Assembly: GCF_002592005.1 (NCBI RefSeq)
Contig: NZ_NVQF01000014.1
Location: 26,977-90,976 of the forward strand
Length of the DNA: 64,000 nt
Source: Mycolicibacterium palauense
GTDB lineage: Bacteria; Actinomycetota; Actinomycetes; Mycobacteriales; Mycobacteriaceae
Direction: 5' to 3'
Part shown: piece by piece, positions 46,897-57,535 of the stretch
How positions within the stretch are numbered: the first letter of the stretch is position 1
How the letters are laid out: each line of letters begins with the position of its first letter
Made by a program: the position numbers and the translations under genes
The notes under the pieces: generated by a model
What the model was told of the DNA's origin: nothing
What the model saw: the letters and a program-made list of their open reading frames with translations, nothing else
The model's database searches: none

Positions 46897-48666
46897 ATGA
46901 CGCCCACACGGTTCGTCGACAGCAGCGATGCCCGGATCGCGGTCTACGAGGAGGGCGACCCCGACGGCCCCACCCTGGTCCTCGTGCACGGCTGGCCCGA
47001 CTCGCATGTGCTCTGGGACGGCGTCGTGCCGTTGCTGCGGGACACCTTCCGGATCATCCGCTACGACAACCGCGCCGTCGGGGAATCCTCGGGACCCGCG
47101 CACCACTCCGGGTACACCATGGCCCGCTACGCCGACGACTTCGCCGCGGTCATCGCGGCCACCAGCCCCGCCGAGCCGGTCCACGTTCTCGCCCACGACT
47201 GGGGGTCCACCGCCATCTGGGAGTACCTGAGCAGACCCGGCGCCGACGACCGGGTCGCCGCGTTCACCTCGGTGTCCGGCCCGAGCGGAGACCATCTCAA
47301 CCGCTACGTGATGGGCGGGCTCAAACGGCCCTACCGACCCCGCCGCTTCCTGCGCAGCCTGGCCCAGCTGAGCCGACTGAGCTACATGGGCGCCTTCTCG
47401 GTGCCCGTGCTGGCGCCCGCGGCGGTGCGCCTGTTCGTCGCCGAGAAGATGGTCACCCGGTCGCTGCGCCGCCGCGACGGCATTCCCGCCGAACACATCC
47501 ACCACGGCCCCGCCTATCGTGACGACGCCGCCAACAGCCTGAAGGTGTACCGCGCCAACTTCTTTCGCTCGTTCGCCAGTGCCCGGAACGACCACTACGT
47601 CCGCACCCCGGTCCAGCTGATCGTCAACACGCGCGACCCGTTCGTGCGGTACTACATATTCGATGAGACGCCGCGCTGGGTGCCACGGCTGTGGCGCCGC
47701 GACATCGCCTCGGGGCACTGGGCGCCGATGTCGCATCCCCAGGTGCTCGCGCAGGCCGTCGCGGAGCTGGCCGAGTTCGTCCGCACCGGTCACGCCGCGC
47801 GTGCGCTGCGGCGCGCCGAGGTCGGCCGCCGAGACCGCGGCCCGTTCACCGACACCCTGGTCTCGGTGACCGGCGCCGGCCGTGGCATCGGCCGCGAGAC
47901 CGCGCTGGCGTTCGCCGCCGAGGGCGCCGAGGTGATCGTCAGCGACATCGACGAGGCCGGCGCCAAGGACACCGCCGCGGCCATCGCCTCCCGCGGCGGC
48001 GTGGCCCACGCGTACGCCCTGGACGTCTCCGACGCCGCGGCCGTGGAACGCTTCGCCGAGCGGATCTGCGCCGAGCACGGCGTACCCGACGTCGTGGTCA
48101 ACAACGCCGGAATCGGTCAGGCCGGGCAGTTCCTGGACACCCCGCGCGAGCAGTGGGACCGGGTGCTAGAGGTGAACCTCGGCGGGGTCGTCAACTGCTG
48201 CCGGGCGTTCGCGGCGCCGATGGTCGCGCGCGGTGCCGGCGGCCATGTGGTCAACGTCGCGTCGATGGCGGCCTACGCGCCACTGCAGTCACTGAACGCC
48301 TACTGCACCTCCAAGGCGGCGGTGTACATGTTCTCCGACTGTCTGCGCGCGGAACTGTCCGCCGCGGGGATCGGGCTCACCACCATCTGTCCCGGGCTCA
48401 TCGACACCGGCATCGTGGGGGCCACCCGGTTCGACACCCCCGCCGGAGGCGCCGGCGCGCGCCAGGGCGCCCAGGCCCGCGCCAAGGTGCAGAAGCTGTT
48501 CTCGGTGCGGCGCTACCCGCCCCAGAAGGTGGCCCGCCAGATCGTCTCGGCGGTCAGGAAAGACAAGGCGATCCAGCCCGTGGCGCCGGAGGCGCACCTG
48601 CTCTACGGGGTTTCACGGGTGCTGCCGCCCGTGTTGCGCAGCACCGCCCGCGGCCGGGTGGTCTGA
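46897..48666 (+). CDS. ephD: EphD: epoxide hydrolase fused to short-chain dehydrogenase
   Basis: Encodes 589 residues (592 in M. tuberculosis, Rv2214c). The N-terminal alpha/beta hydrolase (about 1-305) has the oxyanion motif HGWPDS and nucleophile Asp101 in HDWGST. The C-terminal SDR (about 320-580) has the cofactor motif TGAGRGIGRE, VNNAGIG, and catalytic Tyr469 and Lys473 in YCTSK. The M. tuberculosis protein acts in mycolic-acid metabolism (epoxy to keto conversion). The start is the ATG at 46897, behind GGGAGG. Its promoter carries the palindromes at 46815-46856. Confidence 0.94.
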   Translation: MTPTRFVDSSDARIAVYEEGDPDGPTLVLVHGWPDSHVLWDGVVPLLRDTFRIIRYDNRAVGESSGPAHHSGYTMARYADDFAAVIAATSPAEPVHVLAHDWGSTAIWEYLSRPGADDRVAAFTSVSGPSGDHLNRYVMGGLKRPYRPRRFLRSLAQLSRLSYMGAFSVPVLAPAAVRLFVAEKMVTRSLRRRDGIPAEHIHHGPAYRDDAANSLKVYRANFFRSFASARNDHYVRTPVQLIVNTRDPFVRYYIFDETPRWVPRLWRRDIASGHWAPMSHPQVLAQAVAELAEFVRTGHAARALRRAEVGRRDRGPFTDTLVSVTGAGRGIGRETALAFAAEGAEVIVSDIDEAGAKDTAAAIASRGGVAHAYALDVSDAAAVERFAERICAEHGVPDVVVNNAGIGQAGQFLDTPREQWDRVLEVNLGGVVNCCRAFAAPMVARGAGGHVVNVASMAAYAPLQSLNAYCTSKAAVYMFSDCLRAELSAAGIGLTTICPGLIDTGIVGATRFDTPAGGAGARQGAQARAKVQKLFSVRRYPPQKVARQIVSAVRKDKAIQPVAPEAHLLYGVSRVLPPVLRSTARGRVV

Positions 48667-48799
48667 CCCCGCCTCCGCACACCCGAGTCATCTGGATGGT
48701 CGCCCGAGTCAACGCGATGGCATCGAGACGGTAATGAGAGCGACGGCAAGCGCGAAACCTCGCTCTGGGTACCGAATCGAAGCCCGGGTGGGGGTGAGC

Positions 48800-48838
48800 C
48801 AGCCGTTCTCGCCAGCCGTTCTCGCTAGCCCTTCTCGA
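48800..48838 (-). repeat. 13-bp x 3 repeat covering the pepB stop codon
   Basis: On the minus strand, CGAGAAGGGCTAG (last pepB codons plus TAG stop) is followed directly by two copies of CGAGAACGGCTGG. The 158-base convergent gap between ephD and pepB (48667-48824) otherwise shows no gene or clear terminator. Confidence 0.9.
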
Positions 48839-50372
48839 CGATGTCCTCGAGCACCGCGAGCATGGTGCGCGCCGGCACCCCGGTGCCACCCTTGCCGGTG
48901 TAGCCCCACGGGCCGCCGGTGTTGTAGGCCGGGCCGGCGACGTCGATGTGCACCCACTGCACACCGTCTGCGACGAACTCGCGCAGATACACCCCGGCCA
49001 CCAGCATCCCGGCGAACCGCTGGCCGCTGATGTTGGCCAGGTCGGCCACGCTCGACTTCAGGTCGTCCTTGAGCTCGTCGGGCAGCGGCATGGCCCAGCC
49101 GTTCTCGCCGACCTCCTGGGAGATGTTCGCGACCCGGTCGCGGAAGTCGTCGGACCCCATCACCCCCGGGATGCGCGCGCCCAGCGCCACCGTCTGCGCA
49201 CCGGTCAGCGTCGAGGTCTCCATCAGGTAGTCGGGCTTGTCCTCGCAGGCCCGCACGATCGCGTCGGCGAGGATCAGCCGGCCCTCGGCGTCGGTGTTGA
49301 GCACCTCGACGGTGGTGCCGCCGTACTGGGTCAGCACATCGCCGGGGCGCTGCGCGGTCGCCGAGGGCATGTTCTCGGCCATCGGCACCGTGGCGATGAC
49401 GTCCAGCGGCAGCCCGAGTTCGGCGGCGGTCACGGTCGCGGCGATCACCGCGGCGGCCCCACCCATGTCGGAGGTCATGTGGTGCATCGAGGCCGCCGGC
49501 TTGATCGAGATGCCGCCGGTGTCGAAGGTGATGCCCTTGCCCACCAGAGCAACCTTCTTGGCGTTGCGTTTGGTGGCGCCGCGATGGATCAGCCGCACCA
49601 GCCGCGGCGGCCGTGAGGACCCCTTGCCGACACCGACGACGCCGCCGTAGCCGCCCTTCTCCAGCGCCTTCTCGTCGAGGACCTCCACCTCCAGCCCGGC
49701 GGCCTCGCCGAGAGCCTTTGCCCGCTTGGCGAATTCGGCCGGAAACAGGTGGCTCGGCGGGGTGTTGACGAGGTCGCGGGCGGTCGCCACGCCGGTGGCG
49801 ATCGCGGCGGCCCGCACCGCCTGCTTGCGGGCGTCCCGGGCCGTGGACAGCACGGTGATCTTGCGCAGTCCCCTGTCGGTGGGGGCCGTCTTCGCGCTGC
49901 GGAAGTCGCTGAACCGGTAGGCACCGAGGATCAGGCCCTCCACCGTGGCCGCCAGGTCCAGTTCGGACAGCGTGGTCACCACGGTCTCGACCCCCGAGAG
50001 CGACCGGGCGGCCGCGCCGGCGGCACGCCGGATCGTCTCGGCGGGCCAGTCCTGACGGGGCTTGCCCAGCCCGACGGCCAGCACGCTGGCCACCGGCAGC
50101 GACGGCACCACCAACCGGGTCACCTGCTCGGCGCCGCCCTTGGCGCCGAGGGCCTCCAGCGCCACCTCGATCTCGCCGACGGCCTCGGCGTCGAGGAACG
50201 GCGTGCCGACGACCCGGGCGGACTTGTCCGGCCCGGACTTGGCCGGGGACGCCGGGGATTCTGGCTCGGCGCCGACCACACCGACGATCAACACGGCCGA
50301 ACCCAGCCCACGGCTGGGCATGGTGGACGCGACGGCGACGGTGGGGGACTGGTAACCGGGTTGGGTGCTCAC
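48825..50372 (-). CDS. pepB: Leucyl aminopeptidase, M17 family
   Basis: Encodes 515 residues, the same length as Rv2213. Two-metal cytosolic exopeptidase. The active-site blocks are [35 protein letters not shown] (Lys, Asp ligands) and the family signature [13 protein letters not shown]. The N-terminal ~170 residues form the variable macro-like domain. The start is the GTG at 50372. TAGGGT (50385-50380 on the minus strand) lies 7 bases upstream, so a leaderless message is predicted. Divergent from gcvT with only 39 bases between start codons. Confidence 0.95.
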   Translation of the reverse strand: MSTQPGYQSPTVAVASTMPSRGLGSAVLIVGVVGAEPESPASPAKSGPDKSARVVGTPFLDAEAVGEIEVALEALGAKGGAEQVTRLVVPSLPVASVLAVGLGKPRQDWPAETIRRAAGAAARSLSGVETVVTTLSELDLAATVEGLILGAYRFSDFRSAKTAPTDRGLRKITVLSTARDARKQAVRAAAIATGVATARDLVNTPPSHLFPAEFAKRAKALGEAAGLEVEVLDEKALEKGGYGGVVGVGKGSSRPPRLVRLIHRGATKRNAKKVALVGKGITFDTGGISIKPAASMHHMTSDMGGAAAVIAATVTAAELGLPLDVIATVPMAENMPSATAQRPGDVLTQYGGTTVEVLNTDAEGRLILADAIVRACEDKPDYLMETSTLTGAQTVALGARIPGVMGSDDFRDRVANISQEVGENGWAMPLPDELKDDLKSSVADLANISGQRFAGMLVAGVYLREFVADGVQWVHIDVAGPAYNTGGPWGYTGKGGTGVPARTMLAVLEDIVEKG

Positions 50373-50379
50373 CCCGATC

Positions 50380-50385
50380 ACCCTA
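50380..50385 (-). promoter_or_regulatory. -10 element, pepB
   Basis: TAGGGT on the minus strand, 7 bases before the GTG at 50372. The divergent gcvT -10 lies 13 bases away, so the two promoters are nearly back to back. Confidence 0.6.
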
Positions 50386-50397
50386 AACGTGGGGCAC

Positions 50398-50403
50398 TAC
50401 TCT
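50398..50403 (+). promoter_or_regulatory. -10 element, gcvT
   Basis: TACTCT, 8 bases before the GTG at 50412. An in-frame GTG at 50406 is too close to be the first codon if this -10 is used. Confidence 0.5.
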
Positions 50404-50411
50404 GGGTGCTC

Positions 50412-51512
50412 GTGACCGACAACCAGCTCCTGCACGGCCCGCTCGAAGACCGCCACCGCCAGCTGGGCGCCAGCTTCGCCGAGTTCGGCGGCTGGCTGAT
50501 GCCGGTCTCCTACGCCGGCACCGTCGCCGAACACAACGCCACCCGCAACGCGGTCGGCCTGTTCGACGTCAGCCACCTGGGCAAGGCGCTGGTACGCGGT
50601 CCCGGTGCGGCGGAGTTCGTCAACTCCGCGCTGACCAACGACCTGCGCCGCATCGGTCCGGGCAAGGCCCAGTACACCCTGTGCTGCACCGAGGACGGCG
50701 GGGTGATCGACGACCTGATCGCCTACTACGTCTCCGACGACGAGATCTTCCTGGTGCCCAACGCCGCCAACACCGCCTCGGTGGTTGCCGCGATGAAAGC
50801 CCGTGCCCCCCAAGACCTCAGCATCACCGACGAACACCGGTCCTACGCGGTGCTGGCGGTCCAGGGCCCCAGGTCCACCGAGGTGCTGCAGGCGTTGGGC
50901 CTGCCCACCGACATGGACTACATGGGTTACGCCGACGCCGAGTACGGCGGTGTGCCGGTGCGGGTCTGCCGCACCGGATACACCGGCGAACACGGCTACG
51001 AACTGCTGCCGACGTGGGACGCCGCGCCGGCGGTGTTCGACGCGCTGGTGGCGGCGGTGGGCGAGGCCGGCGGTGAGCTGGCCGGACTGGGCGCGCGTGA
51101 CACCCTGCGCACCGAGATGGGCTACCCGCTGCACGGCCACGAGCTGTCGCTGGACATCTCGCCGCTGCAGGCGCGCTGCGGATGGGCGATCGGCTGGAAG
51201 AAGGACGTGTTCTGGGGCCGCGAGGCGCTGCTGGCCGAGAAGGCCGCCGGCCCGGCCCGGTTGCTGCGCGGGCTGCGTGCGGTCGGCCGCGGCGTCCTGC
51301 GCGGCGAGCTGACCGTGCTCGCCGGCGACACCCCCGTCGGCGTCACCACCTCCGGGACGTTCTCGCCGACGCTGAAAGCCGGTATCGCGCTGGCGCTCAT
51401 CGACACCGCCGCCGGGGTGTCCGACGGCGACCGGCTCATCGTCGACGTGCGCGGCAGGCCGCTGGAATGCGACGTGGTCAAACCGCCGTTCGTGGCCCCC
51501 AAAACCCGCTAG
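50412..51512 (+). CDS. gcvT: Aminomethyltransferase, glycine cleavage T protein
   Basis: Encodes 366 residues. It transfers the aminomethyl carbon from the H protein to tetrahydrofolate. Signatures: [37 protein letters not shown] (folate-binding Asp region), TRNA-like core [19 protein letters not shown], and the conserved [20 protein letters not shown]. It corresponds to Rv2211c. ilvE follows 22 bases downstream but has its own -10. Confidence 0.95.
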   Translation: MTDNQLLHGPLEDRHRQLGASFAEFGGWLMPVSYAGTVAEHNATRNAVGLFDVSHLGKALVRGPGAAEFVNSALTNDLRRIGPGKAQYTLCCTEDGGVIDDLIAYYVSDDEIFLVPNAANTASVVAAMKARAPQDLSITDEHRSYAVLAVQGPRSTEVLQALGLPTDMDYMGYADAEYGGVPVRVCRTGYTGEHGYELLPTWDAAPAVFDALVAAVGEAGGELAGLGARDTLRTEMGYPLHGHELSLDISPLQARCGWAIGWKKDVFWGREALLAEKAAGPARLLRGLRAVGRGVLRGELTVLAGDTPVGVTTSGTFSPTLKAGIALALIDTAAGVSDGDRLIVDVRGRPLECDVVKPPFVAPKTR

Positions 51513-51522
51513 CGCCCGGTTA

Positions 51523-51528
51523 TACAAT
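51523..51528 (+). promoter_or_regulatory. -10 element, ilvE
   Basis: TACAAT, 6 bases before the ATG at 51535, predicts a leaderless ilvE message. Confidence 0.65.
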
Positions 51529-51534
51529 TCGTCC

Positions 51535-52641
51535 ATGACCAACGGCCCCCTCGAGTTCACGCTTGCCCGCAACACCACCCCGGCAAGCGACGAGGTACGC
51601 GCCGAGATTCTGCGTGACCCCGGCTTCGGTCGTTTTCACACCGACCACATGGTGTCGATCGACTACACCGAGGGCACCGGCTGGCACAACGCCGCCGTGC
51701 TGCCCTACGGTCCCATCGAACTCGACCCGTCGGCGATCGTGCTGCACTACGCGCAGGAGGTCTTCGAGGGTCTCAAGGCCTACCGCTGGGCCGACGGGTC
51801 CATCGTGTCGTTCCGGCCGGAGGCCAACGCCGCCCGGATGCGGACCTCCGCGCGCCGGCTGGCCATGCCGGAGCTGCCCGACGAGGCGTTCATCGAGTCG
51901 CTGCGCCAGCTGATCGCCGTCGACGGCGCCTGGGTGCCGCCCGCCGGCGGTGAGGAGTCGCTGTACCTGCGGCCGTTCATGTTCGCGACCGAACCCGGTC
52001 TGGGGGTGCGCCCCGCCGCCGAGTACCGCTACCTGGTGATCGGCTCGCCCGCGGGGGCCTACTTCAAGGGCGGGGTCAAACCGGTCAGCGTGTGGCTGTC
52101 CACCGAATACGTGCGCGCCAGCCCCGGCGGCACCGGGGCGGCCAAGTTCGGCGGCAACTACGCCGCGTCGCTGCTGGCCCAGGCCGAGGCCGCCGCGCAC
52201 GACTGCGACCAGGTGGTCTGGCTGGACGCCATCGAGCGCCGCTACATCGAGGAGATGGGCGGGATGAACCTGTTCTTCGTCTTCGGCAGCGGCGGCTCGG
52301 CGCGCCTGGTCACCCCGGAGCTGTCGGGCTCGCTGCTGCCCGGCATCACCCGCAACTCGCTGCTGCAGTTGGCCACCGACGCCGGCTTCGCCGTCGAGGA
52401 ACGCAAGATCGACGTCGAGGAGTGGCGCAAGGGCACGGCCACCGGGGAGATCACCGAGGTGTTCGCCTGCGGCACCGCCGCGGTCATCACCCCCGTCGCC
52501 CGGGTGAAATACGGCGACGGCGAGTTCACCATCGCCGACGGCCAGCCCGGCGAGGTGACGATGGCGCTGCGGGACACGCTGACCGGCATCCAGCGCGGCA
52601 CCTTCGCCGACACCCACGGCTGGATGGCCCGACTGGGTTAA
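51535..52641 (+). CDS. ilvE: Branched-chain amino acid aminotransferase
   Basis: Encodes 368 residues, same length as Rv2210c. Fold-type IV PLP enzyme. The PLP-binding lysine is Lys204 in [13 protein letters not shown]. Other signatures are [41 protein letters not shown] and [13 protein letters not shown]. It performs the last step of Leu, Ile and Val synthesis and the first of their breakdown. Its TAA shares the TTAA at 52638-52641 with the stop of the convergent cobS. Confidence 0.97.
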   Translation: MTNGPLEFTLARNTTPASDEVRAEILRDPGFGRFHTDHMVSIDYTEGTGWHNAAVLPYGPIELDPSAIVLHYAQEVFEGLKAYRWADGSIVSFRPEANAARMRTSARRLAMPELPDEAFIESLRQLIAVDGAWVPPAGGEESLYLRPFMFATEPGLGVRPAAEYRYLVIGSPAGAYFKGGVKPVSVWLSTEYVRASPGGTGAAKFGGNYAASLLAQAEAAAHDCDQVVWLDAIERRYIEEMGGMNLFFVFGSGGSARLVTPELSGSLLPGITRNSLLQLATDAGFAVEERKIDVEEWRKGTATGEITEVFACGTAAVITPVARVKYGDGEFTIADGQPGEVTMALRDTLTGIQRGTFADTHGWMARLG

Positions 52642-53405
52642 CCGCCGGCGACCAGGCCCAGCGCGGTCACCGTCGTCGTCACCTCGACGGCGGCGCCCAG
52701 CACGTCCCCGGTGACCCCGCCGAACCGGCGCACACAGTGGGTGAGCAGCGCGGCGGTCAGCAGCAGCGCGCCCGCCACCACCAGGGGCCCCTGCCAGGGC
52801 CGTGGCGTGACGAACACCGACGCACCGGCGAGCGCCACCGCCCAGGCCAGCACCACGCCCAGCGGTTGGGTGCCGGCCACCGTCGCGCCGAGCGTGCTGC
52901 CGGGCGCGGCGGGCACCCAGCGGCGGCACGCGACGACGGCGGCCACCCGGCCCGCGGTCACCGCGACGACGATGACTCCCAGGGCCTCCAGGACCCCCGG
53001 GACCCCCGGCGCGGCCACCGAGAAGGCGTGCGAGAAAGCGGAGGCCTGCAGGCCCAGCACCACCATGACCGCCGCCACGGCGAACGGGCCCACGGTACCG
53101 TCGCGCATCACCGCCAGCGCGCGTTCGGGCGGGCCGTAGCAGCCCAGGCCGTCGACCGTGTCGGCCAGCCCGTCGATGTGCAGGCCCCGGGTGGCCAGCA
53201 GCAACACCGCCACCGCCGCCAGGCCCGGGATCAGGCTGCCGGCGCCGAAGAGGGCCGCACACCCGGCGGCGACGGCCGCGGCCAGCGCCCCCAACACCAC
53301 CCCGACCACCGGCAGCGCCGTCAGCGCACCCCGGCCGATGCGGGTGCCCGCCGGCACCGGCAGCACCGTCGCGAAGCCGAAAGCGCCGGTCAGCGCGGCG
53401 ATCAC
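52638..53405 (-). CDS. cobS: Cobalamin (adenosylcobinamide-GDP ribazole) synthase CobS
   Basis: Encodes 255 residues, starting at GTG 53405 inside the cobT stop (GTGA). Multi-pass membrane enzyme that joins adenosylcobinamide-GDP to alpha-ribazole. Signatures: [10 protein letters not shown] near the start, the catalytic [28 protein letters not shown], and the C-terminal [15 protein letters not shown]. It is the last gene of the DUF3043-cobU-cobT-cobS operon. Confidence 0.95.
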   Translation of the reverse strand: MIAALTGAFGFATVLPVPAGTRIGRGALTALPVVGVVLGALAAAVAAGCAALFGAGSLIPGLAAVAVLLLATRGLHIDGLADTVDGLGCYGPPERALAVMRDGTVGPFAVAAVMVVLGLQASAFSHAFSVAAPGVPGVLEALGVIVVAVTAGRVAAVVACRRWVPAAPGSTLGATVAGTQPLGVVLAWAVALAGASVFVTPRPWQGPLVVAGALLLTAALLTHCVRRFGGVTGDVLGAAVEVTTTVTALGLVAGG

Positions 53406-54514
53406 GGGGGGTCGGTTCGGCCGGACACGCTGGCCGAGTCGAATGTCGCCATGCCCGCGAGCACCGCGACCGCGGCGCGCAGGATCGGCAGGGCCAGCGC
53501 CGCGCCGGAGCCCTCGCCCAGGCGCATGCCCAGATCCACGATCGGTTCCAGTTCCAACTGCGCCAGGGCCAGCCCGTGCGCGGGCTCGGTGGAGCGGTGC
53601 CCGGCCTGCCACCAGGCGCGGGCTCCGGGGGCCAGCCGCTCGGCGACCAGGGCGGCGGCGGTGACCACCATCCCGTCGAGCAGCACCGGGGTGCGCCGCA
53701 CCGCCGCCTGCGCCAGGAAGCCGGCCATGGCCGCCAGGTCGGCGCCGGCGCCGACCCGCAGCACCGCCTCGGGATCGAAGCGCACCGGGTGCACCCGGTA
53801 GAGCGCGTCGCGCACCGCGGCGGTCTTGCGTTTCCAGCCCTCGTCGTCGATGCCGGTGCCCCGGCCGACCACCGCGACCGGCTCGCTGTTGGTCAGGGCG
53901 GCCACCAGCACGGTGGCCGCGGTGGTGTTCCCGATGCCCATGTCCCCGGCGATCAGCAGGTCGGCGCCGGCGTCGACCTCCTCGTCGGCGATCCGCCGGC
54001 CCGCCGCCAGCGCGGCGGCGGTTTCCTCCTGCGACAGCGCGTCGGTCACGGCGATGTCGCCGCTGGACCGGCGCACCTTGTACGCGCCGATCCGCTGGGC
54101 CGGTGACACGGGGGTATCGAGGGGGGTATCGGGCCCGGTGTCGGGGGTGTCGACCGCGATGTCGACCACCCGCACCCCGGCATCCGCGCAGCCGGCCAGC
54201 ACGTTGATGGCCGCACCGCCCGCGGCGATGTTGGCGACCATCTGCGCGGTCACCTCCGGGGGATAGGCCGACACACCCGACCTCGCCACCCCGTGGTCGC
54301 CGGCGAACACGACGACCCGGGCGCGCTCGAACTGCGTCGGCGGGCAGGTGCCCTGGCACGCCGACACCCACACCGAGAGGTCCTCCAGGCGGCCGAGCGC
54401 GCCCGACGGTTTGGTCAGCGTGTCCTGGCGGACCCGGGCGGCGTCGGCGGCCGCGGCGTCGGGCGCCCGTACCGCCGGGAACTCCACCGGCGGCTGCACC
54501 GGCGACTCGGTCAT
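53402..54514 (-). CDS. cobT: Nicotinate-nucleotide-dimethylbenzimidazole phosphoribosyltransferase CobT
   Basis: Encodes 370 residues. It makes alpha-ribazole phosphate for the cobalamin lower ligand. Signatures: [60 protein letters not shown], and the catalytic Glu region [20 protein letters not shown] Pro/Asp-rich insert ([18 protein letters not shown], about 124-141) is coded by short direct repeats. The ATG overlaps the cobU stop by 4 bases. Confidence 0.96.
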   Translation of the reverse strand: MTESPVQPPVEFPAVRAPDAAAADAARVRQDTLTKPSGALGRLEDLSVWVSACQGTCPPTQFERARVVVFAGDHGVARSGVSAYPPEVTAQMVANIAAGGAAINVLAGCADAGVRVVDIAVDTPDTGPDTPLDTPVSPAQRIGAYKVRRSSGDIAVTDALSQEETAAALAAGRRIADEEVDAGADLLIAGDMGIGNTTAATVLVAALTNSEPVAVVGRGTGIDDEGWKRKTAAVRDALYRVHPVRFDPEAVLRVGAGADLAAMAGFLAQAAVRRTPVLLDGMVVTAAALVAERLAPGARAWWQAGHRSTEPAHGLALAQLELEPIVDLGMRLGEGSGAALALPILRAAVAVLAGMATFDSASVSGRTDPP

Positions 54515-55083
54515 GACACCCGCTCCGGTTTGACCGGCACCGCGACCCCCGCGATCACCAGGACGACGCGCTCACAGGCGGCCGCCAGCCGCTGGTTGAG
54601 TTCGCCGAGTGTGTCGGCGAAGCGACGACCGCTCGCGGTGGCCGGCACGACGGTCAGCCCCACCTCCGGGCTGACCAGGGTCAGCGCTGCACCGAATCCG
54701 GCCACGGCATCGACGAGCTCGGCGATCTCGTCCTCGACGTCGTCGACCGGGTCCCGCGCGGTGCCGCCCGCCGGCGCCGGCTCCCACGCGCCGTGGCGGT
54801 CCATCGTCGCGGTCAGCCACCCGCCGATGTCGTCGACCAGGGTCGGCGCCGCCGGCGTCTCCCGCAGGCAGGCCGCCACGTCGGCGGTCTCCACGGTCGC
54901 CCAGTGCGCGGGGCGGCGCGCCCGGTGCCGCGACACCCGCGCCGACCAGTCGGCATCCGATCCGGGTGACGGTCCGGTGGCCAGGTAGCGCACCGGGTGG
55001 CTGGATCCGAGTGGCCCACCGATGGCCTGCTCGGCCCAGCGCGATTTCCCCGACCTGATGCCCCCAAGCACCAATGTCCGCAT
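54511..55083 (-). CDS. cobU: Adenosylcobinamide kinase / guanylyltransferase CobU
   Basis: Encodes 190 residues. P-loop GGIRSGKS (residues 7-14), the guanylylated-His region [33 protein letters not shown], and the C-terminal [24 protein letters not shown]. It phosphorylates and guanylylates cobinamide. The start is the ATG at 55083, 11 bases behind the DUF3043 stop. In M. tuberculosis cobU is elsewhere (Rv0254c); here it completes the nucleotide-loop operon. Confidence 0.94.
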   Translation of the reverse strand: MRTLVLGGIRSGKSRWAEQAIGGPLGSSHPVRYLATGPSPGSDADWSARVSRHRARRPAHWATVETADVAACLRETPAAPTLVDDIGGWLTATMDRHGAWEPAPAGGTARDPVDDVEDEIAELVDAVAGFGAALTLVSPEVGLTVVPATASGRRFADTLGELNQRLAAACERVVLVIAGVAVPVKPERVS

Positions 55084-55094
55084 CGTGAGGGTGC

Positions 55095-55796
55095 TCAGCC
55101 GACTTCGTCGCCGCGCTCGACCTGCGGGCGCGGAGCGCGCATGCGGCGCAGCTGCGACGCCCGGCCGGCGGCGTAGAAACCCAACCGCCACCGGCTCTCG
55201 GTGTTGTTCGGGAACTTCTCGTCGACCATGTTGCCGACCTTGCGGGCCAGCACGATCCCGTCGATGGCCATGACCGCCATCAGCAGAAGCATCGCCGGGG
55301 AGACGAACAGCTGCACCTGCGGCACCGCCAGCATCGCGAAGATCAGGACCAGCGCCGCGGGCATGAACAACCCCAGCGCGTTGCGGCGGGAGTCGACGAT
55401 GTCGCGGACATACCGCCGGACCGGGCCCTTGTCGCGGGGCAGCAGATAGGCCTCGTCGCCGGCCATCATCTTCTCGCGCCGCTCGTTCATCTGAACGCGA
55501 CGCTCGGCGCGGTCGACCTTGCGTTCGGAGCGGGACAGTTTCGGGCCGGCCAACGCCTTGCGGCGGGCCCGCGCCTCCGAACCGGTCATCGGTGCCGGTG
55601 CCACCGGGCCGCGCCGGCGGGTGCTCTCCGAACGTTTGGGCGTCGGGCGGCCCTTCGGGGCGGTCCCGGCCGCCTGCCCAGCGGATTCTTGCGCGGAATC
55701 CGGCCCGGAATCCACCGCCGGGTCCGGCGCGGACTGCTCCGTGGCGTTGCGCGCGTCTCCGGCGTCGTCATCCTTGTTTCGGCCCAGCAACTTCAC
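55095..55796 (-). CDS. DUF3043 membrane protein
   Basis: Encodes 233 residues from the GTG at 55796, equivalent to Rv2206. The disordered N-terminal third is rich in Ala, Asp, Pro and Arg. A basic coiled segment (RSERKVDRAERRVQMNERREKMMAGDEAYLLPRDKGPVRRYVRDIVDSRRN) precedes two membrane helices (about 142-160 and 165-185). Function unknown. TAACCT lies 7 bases upstream. It leads the cobU-cobT-cobS operon, but conservation in species without that arrangement suggests no direct cobalamin role. Confidence 0.88.
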   Translation of the reverse strand: MKLLGRNKDDDAGDARNATEQSAPDPAVDSGPDSAQESAGQAAGTAPKGRPTPKRSESTRRRGPVAPAPMTGSEARARRKALAGPKLSRSERKVDRAERRVQMNERREKMMAGDEAYLLPRDKGPVRRYVRDIVDSRRNALGLFMPAALVLIFAMLAVPQVQLFVSPAMLLLMAVMAIDGIVLARKVGNMVDEKFPNNTESRWRLGFYAAGRASQLRRMRAPRPQVERGDEVG

Positions 55797-55803
55797 GATC
55801 CCC

Positions 55804-55809
55804 AGGTTA
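55804..55809 (-). promoter_or_regulatory. -10 element, DUF3043-cobU-cobT-cobS operon
   Basis: TAACCT on the minus strand, 7 bases before the GTG at 55796. The only promoter seen for this operon; no cobalamin riboswitch is visible in the 82-base divergent gap. Confidence 0.6.
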
Positions 55810-55866
55810 CTTCGCCGGCCCGGCGCCGGCGCAGACCCCCGGCATGCACCGGGGCAGCGGCGGCCT

Positions 55867-55872
55867 TAATCT
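55867..55872 (+). promoter_or_regulatory. -10 element, glycerate kinase gene
   Basis: TAATCT, 6 bases before the ATG at 55879, fits leaderless spacing. Confidence 0.6.
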
Positions 55873-55878
55873 GCACAG

Positions 55879-57024
55879 ATGACGGGCGCACCGGAGACCG
55901 GGCTGCGCGTGCTGGTCGCCCCCGACTGCTTCGGCGACTCCCTGACCGCGGTGGAGGCCGCCCAGGCGATCGCGGTCGGCTGGCAGCAGGCGCGGCCCGG
56001 CGATGACCTCACCCTGGCACCACAGTCCGACGGCGGGCCCGGATTCGTGGGCGTGCTGGCCAGCCGGCTGGGCGAACTGCACCACCTGCGGGTGCCCGGG
56101 CCCCTGCAGGACGAGGTGGACGCCGAGTGGGTCTACGAGCCGGCCTCGGGCACCGCCTACATCGAGTGTGCGCAGGCCTGCGGATTGGCCCTGCTCGACG
56201 GGCCGCCCACCGTGGACACCGCGCTGGCGGCGCACACCAGGGGAGTGGGCCGTCTGGTCGAGGCGGCGCTGGCCGCGGGAGCCACCCGCATCGTGGTCGG
56301 GCTCGGCGGCAGCGGCAGCACCGACGGCGGCCGCGGCATGGTCGAGGAACTGGGCGGGTTGGACGCCGCGCGTGAGCGGCTGGCCGGGGTGGAACTGATC
56401 GCCGCCTCCGACGTCGAGCATCCGCTGCTCGGCACGATGGGCGCCGCGCACGTGTTCGGACCGCAGAAGGGCGCCGACGCCCGCACCGTGGGCGTGCTGG
56501 AGGACCGGCTCGCCGCCTGGGCCGACGAGCTGGACCGGGTGGCGGGCCGGCCCGTGCGTGCGGAGCCGGGCGCAGGCGCCGCCGGCGGCCTCGGGGCCGC
56601 GCTGCTGGCGCTGGGCGCGCGCCGCGAATCGGGTGCGGCGATCATCGCCGAGCACACCCATCTGGGCGCGGACGTGGCGGCCGCCGAGCTGATCCTCACC
56701 GGTGAGGGACGGTTCGACGACCAGTCACTGCACGGCAAGGTGGTCAGCGCCCTGGCCAACGGCGCCCGGGAGCGCCGGACCCCGGTGCTGGTGCTGGCCG
56801 GACAGGTGACCCTGGCCGACACGGCGCTGCGCTCCGCCGGCATCGCCGGGGCGTTCTCGCTCAGCGACTTCGCCGGGTCGGTGCAGAAGGCGATCGACGA
56901 CGCGGCCAACCAGCTGGCCGGGCTGGCCTACCGTGCGGCCTCCGAGCTGGCGGTTTCCGAGCCGGGCGGGGCACCCGGGGGAGATCCGGACCCGGGCCGC
57001 GGCACCGGCAAGACTCGGGAATAG
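55879..57024 (+). CDS. Glycerate kinase, GarK/GlxK family
   Basis: Encodes 381 residues, equivalent to Rv2205c. Family signatures are [24 protein letters not shown] at the start, [68 protein letters not shown] and [17 protein letters not shown]. It phosphorylates glycerate in glyoxylate or serine-related metabolism. Several usual positions vary (for example CFGDS rather than CFKGS), so the substrate is assigned by family only. It lies 66 bases before the Fe-S carrier gene. Confidence 0.88.
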   Translation: MTGAPETGLRVLVAPDCFGDSLTAVEAAQAIAVGWQQARPGDDLTLAPQSDGGPGFVGVLASRLGELHHLRVPGPLQDEVDAEWVYEPASGTAYIECAQACGLALLDGPPTVDTALAAHTRGVGRLVEAALAAGATRIVVGLGGSGSTDGGRGMVEELGGLDAARERLAGVELIAASDVEHPLLGTMGAAHVFGPQKGADARTVGVLEDRLAAWADELDRVAGRPVRAEPGAGAAGGLGAALLALGARRESGAAIIAEHTHLGADVAAAELILTGEGRFDDQSLHGKVVSALANGARERRTPVLVLAGQVTLADTALRSAGIAGAFSLSDFAGSVQKAIDDAANQLAGLAYRAASELAVSEPGGAPGGDPDPGRGTGKTRE

Positions 57025-57090
57025 CGCACCGACAAGGTACGGTTGAGATAGTGGGTTCAATCCACGCAAGCCACCAGCTGAGGAGACGTA

Positions 57091-57453
57091 ATGACTGTTC
57101 ACGACGAGTCAGCGACCGCCACCGCCACCCATGGCGTGACGCTGAGCGACGCCGCGGCGGCCAAGGCGAAGTCGCTGTTGGACCAGGAGGGGCGTGACGA
57201 CCTCTCCCTGCGGATCGCCGTGCAGCCCGGTGGCTGCGCCGGTCTGCGCTACAACCTGTTCTTCGACGACCGCAGCCTCGACGGTGACCTCAACGCCGAG
57301 TTCGGCGGTGTCACGCTGACGGTGGACCGGATGAGCGCGCCGTACGTGCAGGGCGCCACCATCGACTTCGTCGACACCATCGAGAAGCAGGGTTTCACCA
57401 TCGACAACCCCAATGCCACGGGCTCCTGCGCCTGCGGCGACTCGTTCAACTGA
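57091..57453 (+). CDS. A-type iron-sulfur carrier (ErpA/HesB family)
   Basis: Encodes 120 residues, equivalent to Rv2204c. The three cluster-binding cysteines are in GGCAGLRYN and the C-terminal SCACGDSF. It delivers Fe-S clusters to target enzymes; LipA and other Fe-S proteins of the cell are possible clients. The start is the ATG at 57091 behind GAGGAGA. A strong hairpin follows its stop. Confidence 0.94.
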   Translation: MTVHDESATATATHGVTLSDAAAAKAKSLLDQEGRDDLSLRIAVQPGGCAGLRYNLFFDDRSLDGDLNAEFGGVTLTVDRMSAPYVQGATIDFVDTIEKQGFTIDNPNATGSCACGDSFN

Positions 57454-57469
57454 CCACCGGCCCGATCGG

Positions 57470-57496
57470 AAACCGGCCGCCTCGTGCGGCCGGTTT
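57470..57496. terminator. Bidirectional hairpin terminator
   Basis: AAACCGGCCGC (57470-57480) and GCGGCCGGTTT (57486-57496) form a perfect 11-pair stem with a 5-base loop, followed by CGTCGTTTG. It lies between the converging Fe-S carrier and the Rv2203-like gene and can serve both. Confidence 0.78.
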
Positions 57497-57535
57497 CGTC
57501 GTTTGTGACGGTCTCTCCCGGCTTCCGGGTGTGTG

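Noticed and set aside
55797..55878. Cobalamin riboswitch ahead of the cob operon or cobD
   Set aside because: The gaps are too short (82 and 18 bases) and lack the conserved B12-box pattern.
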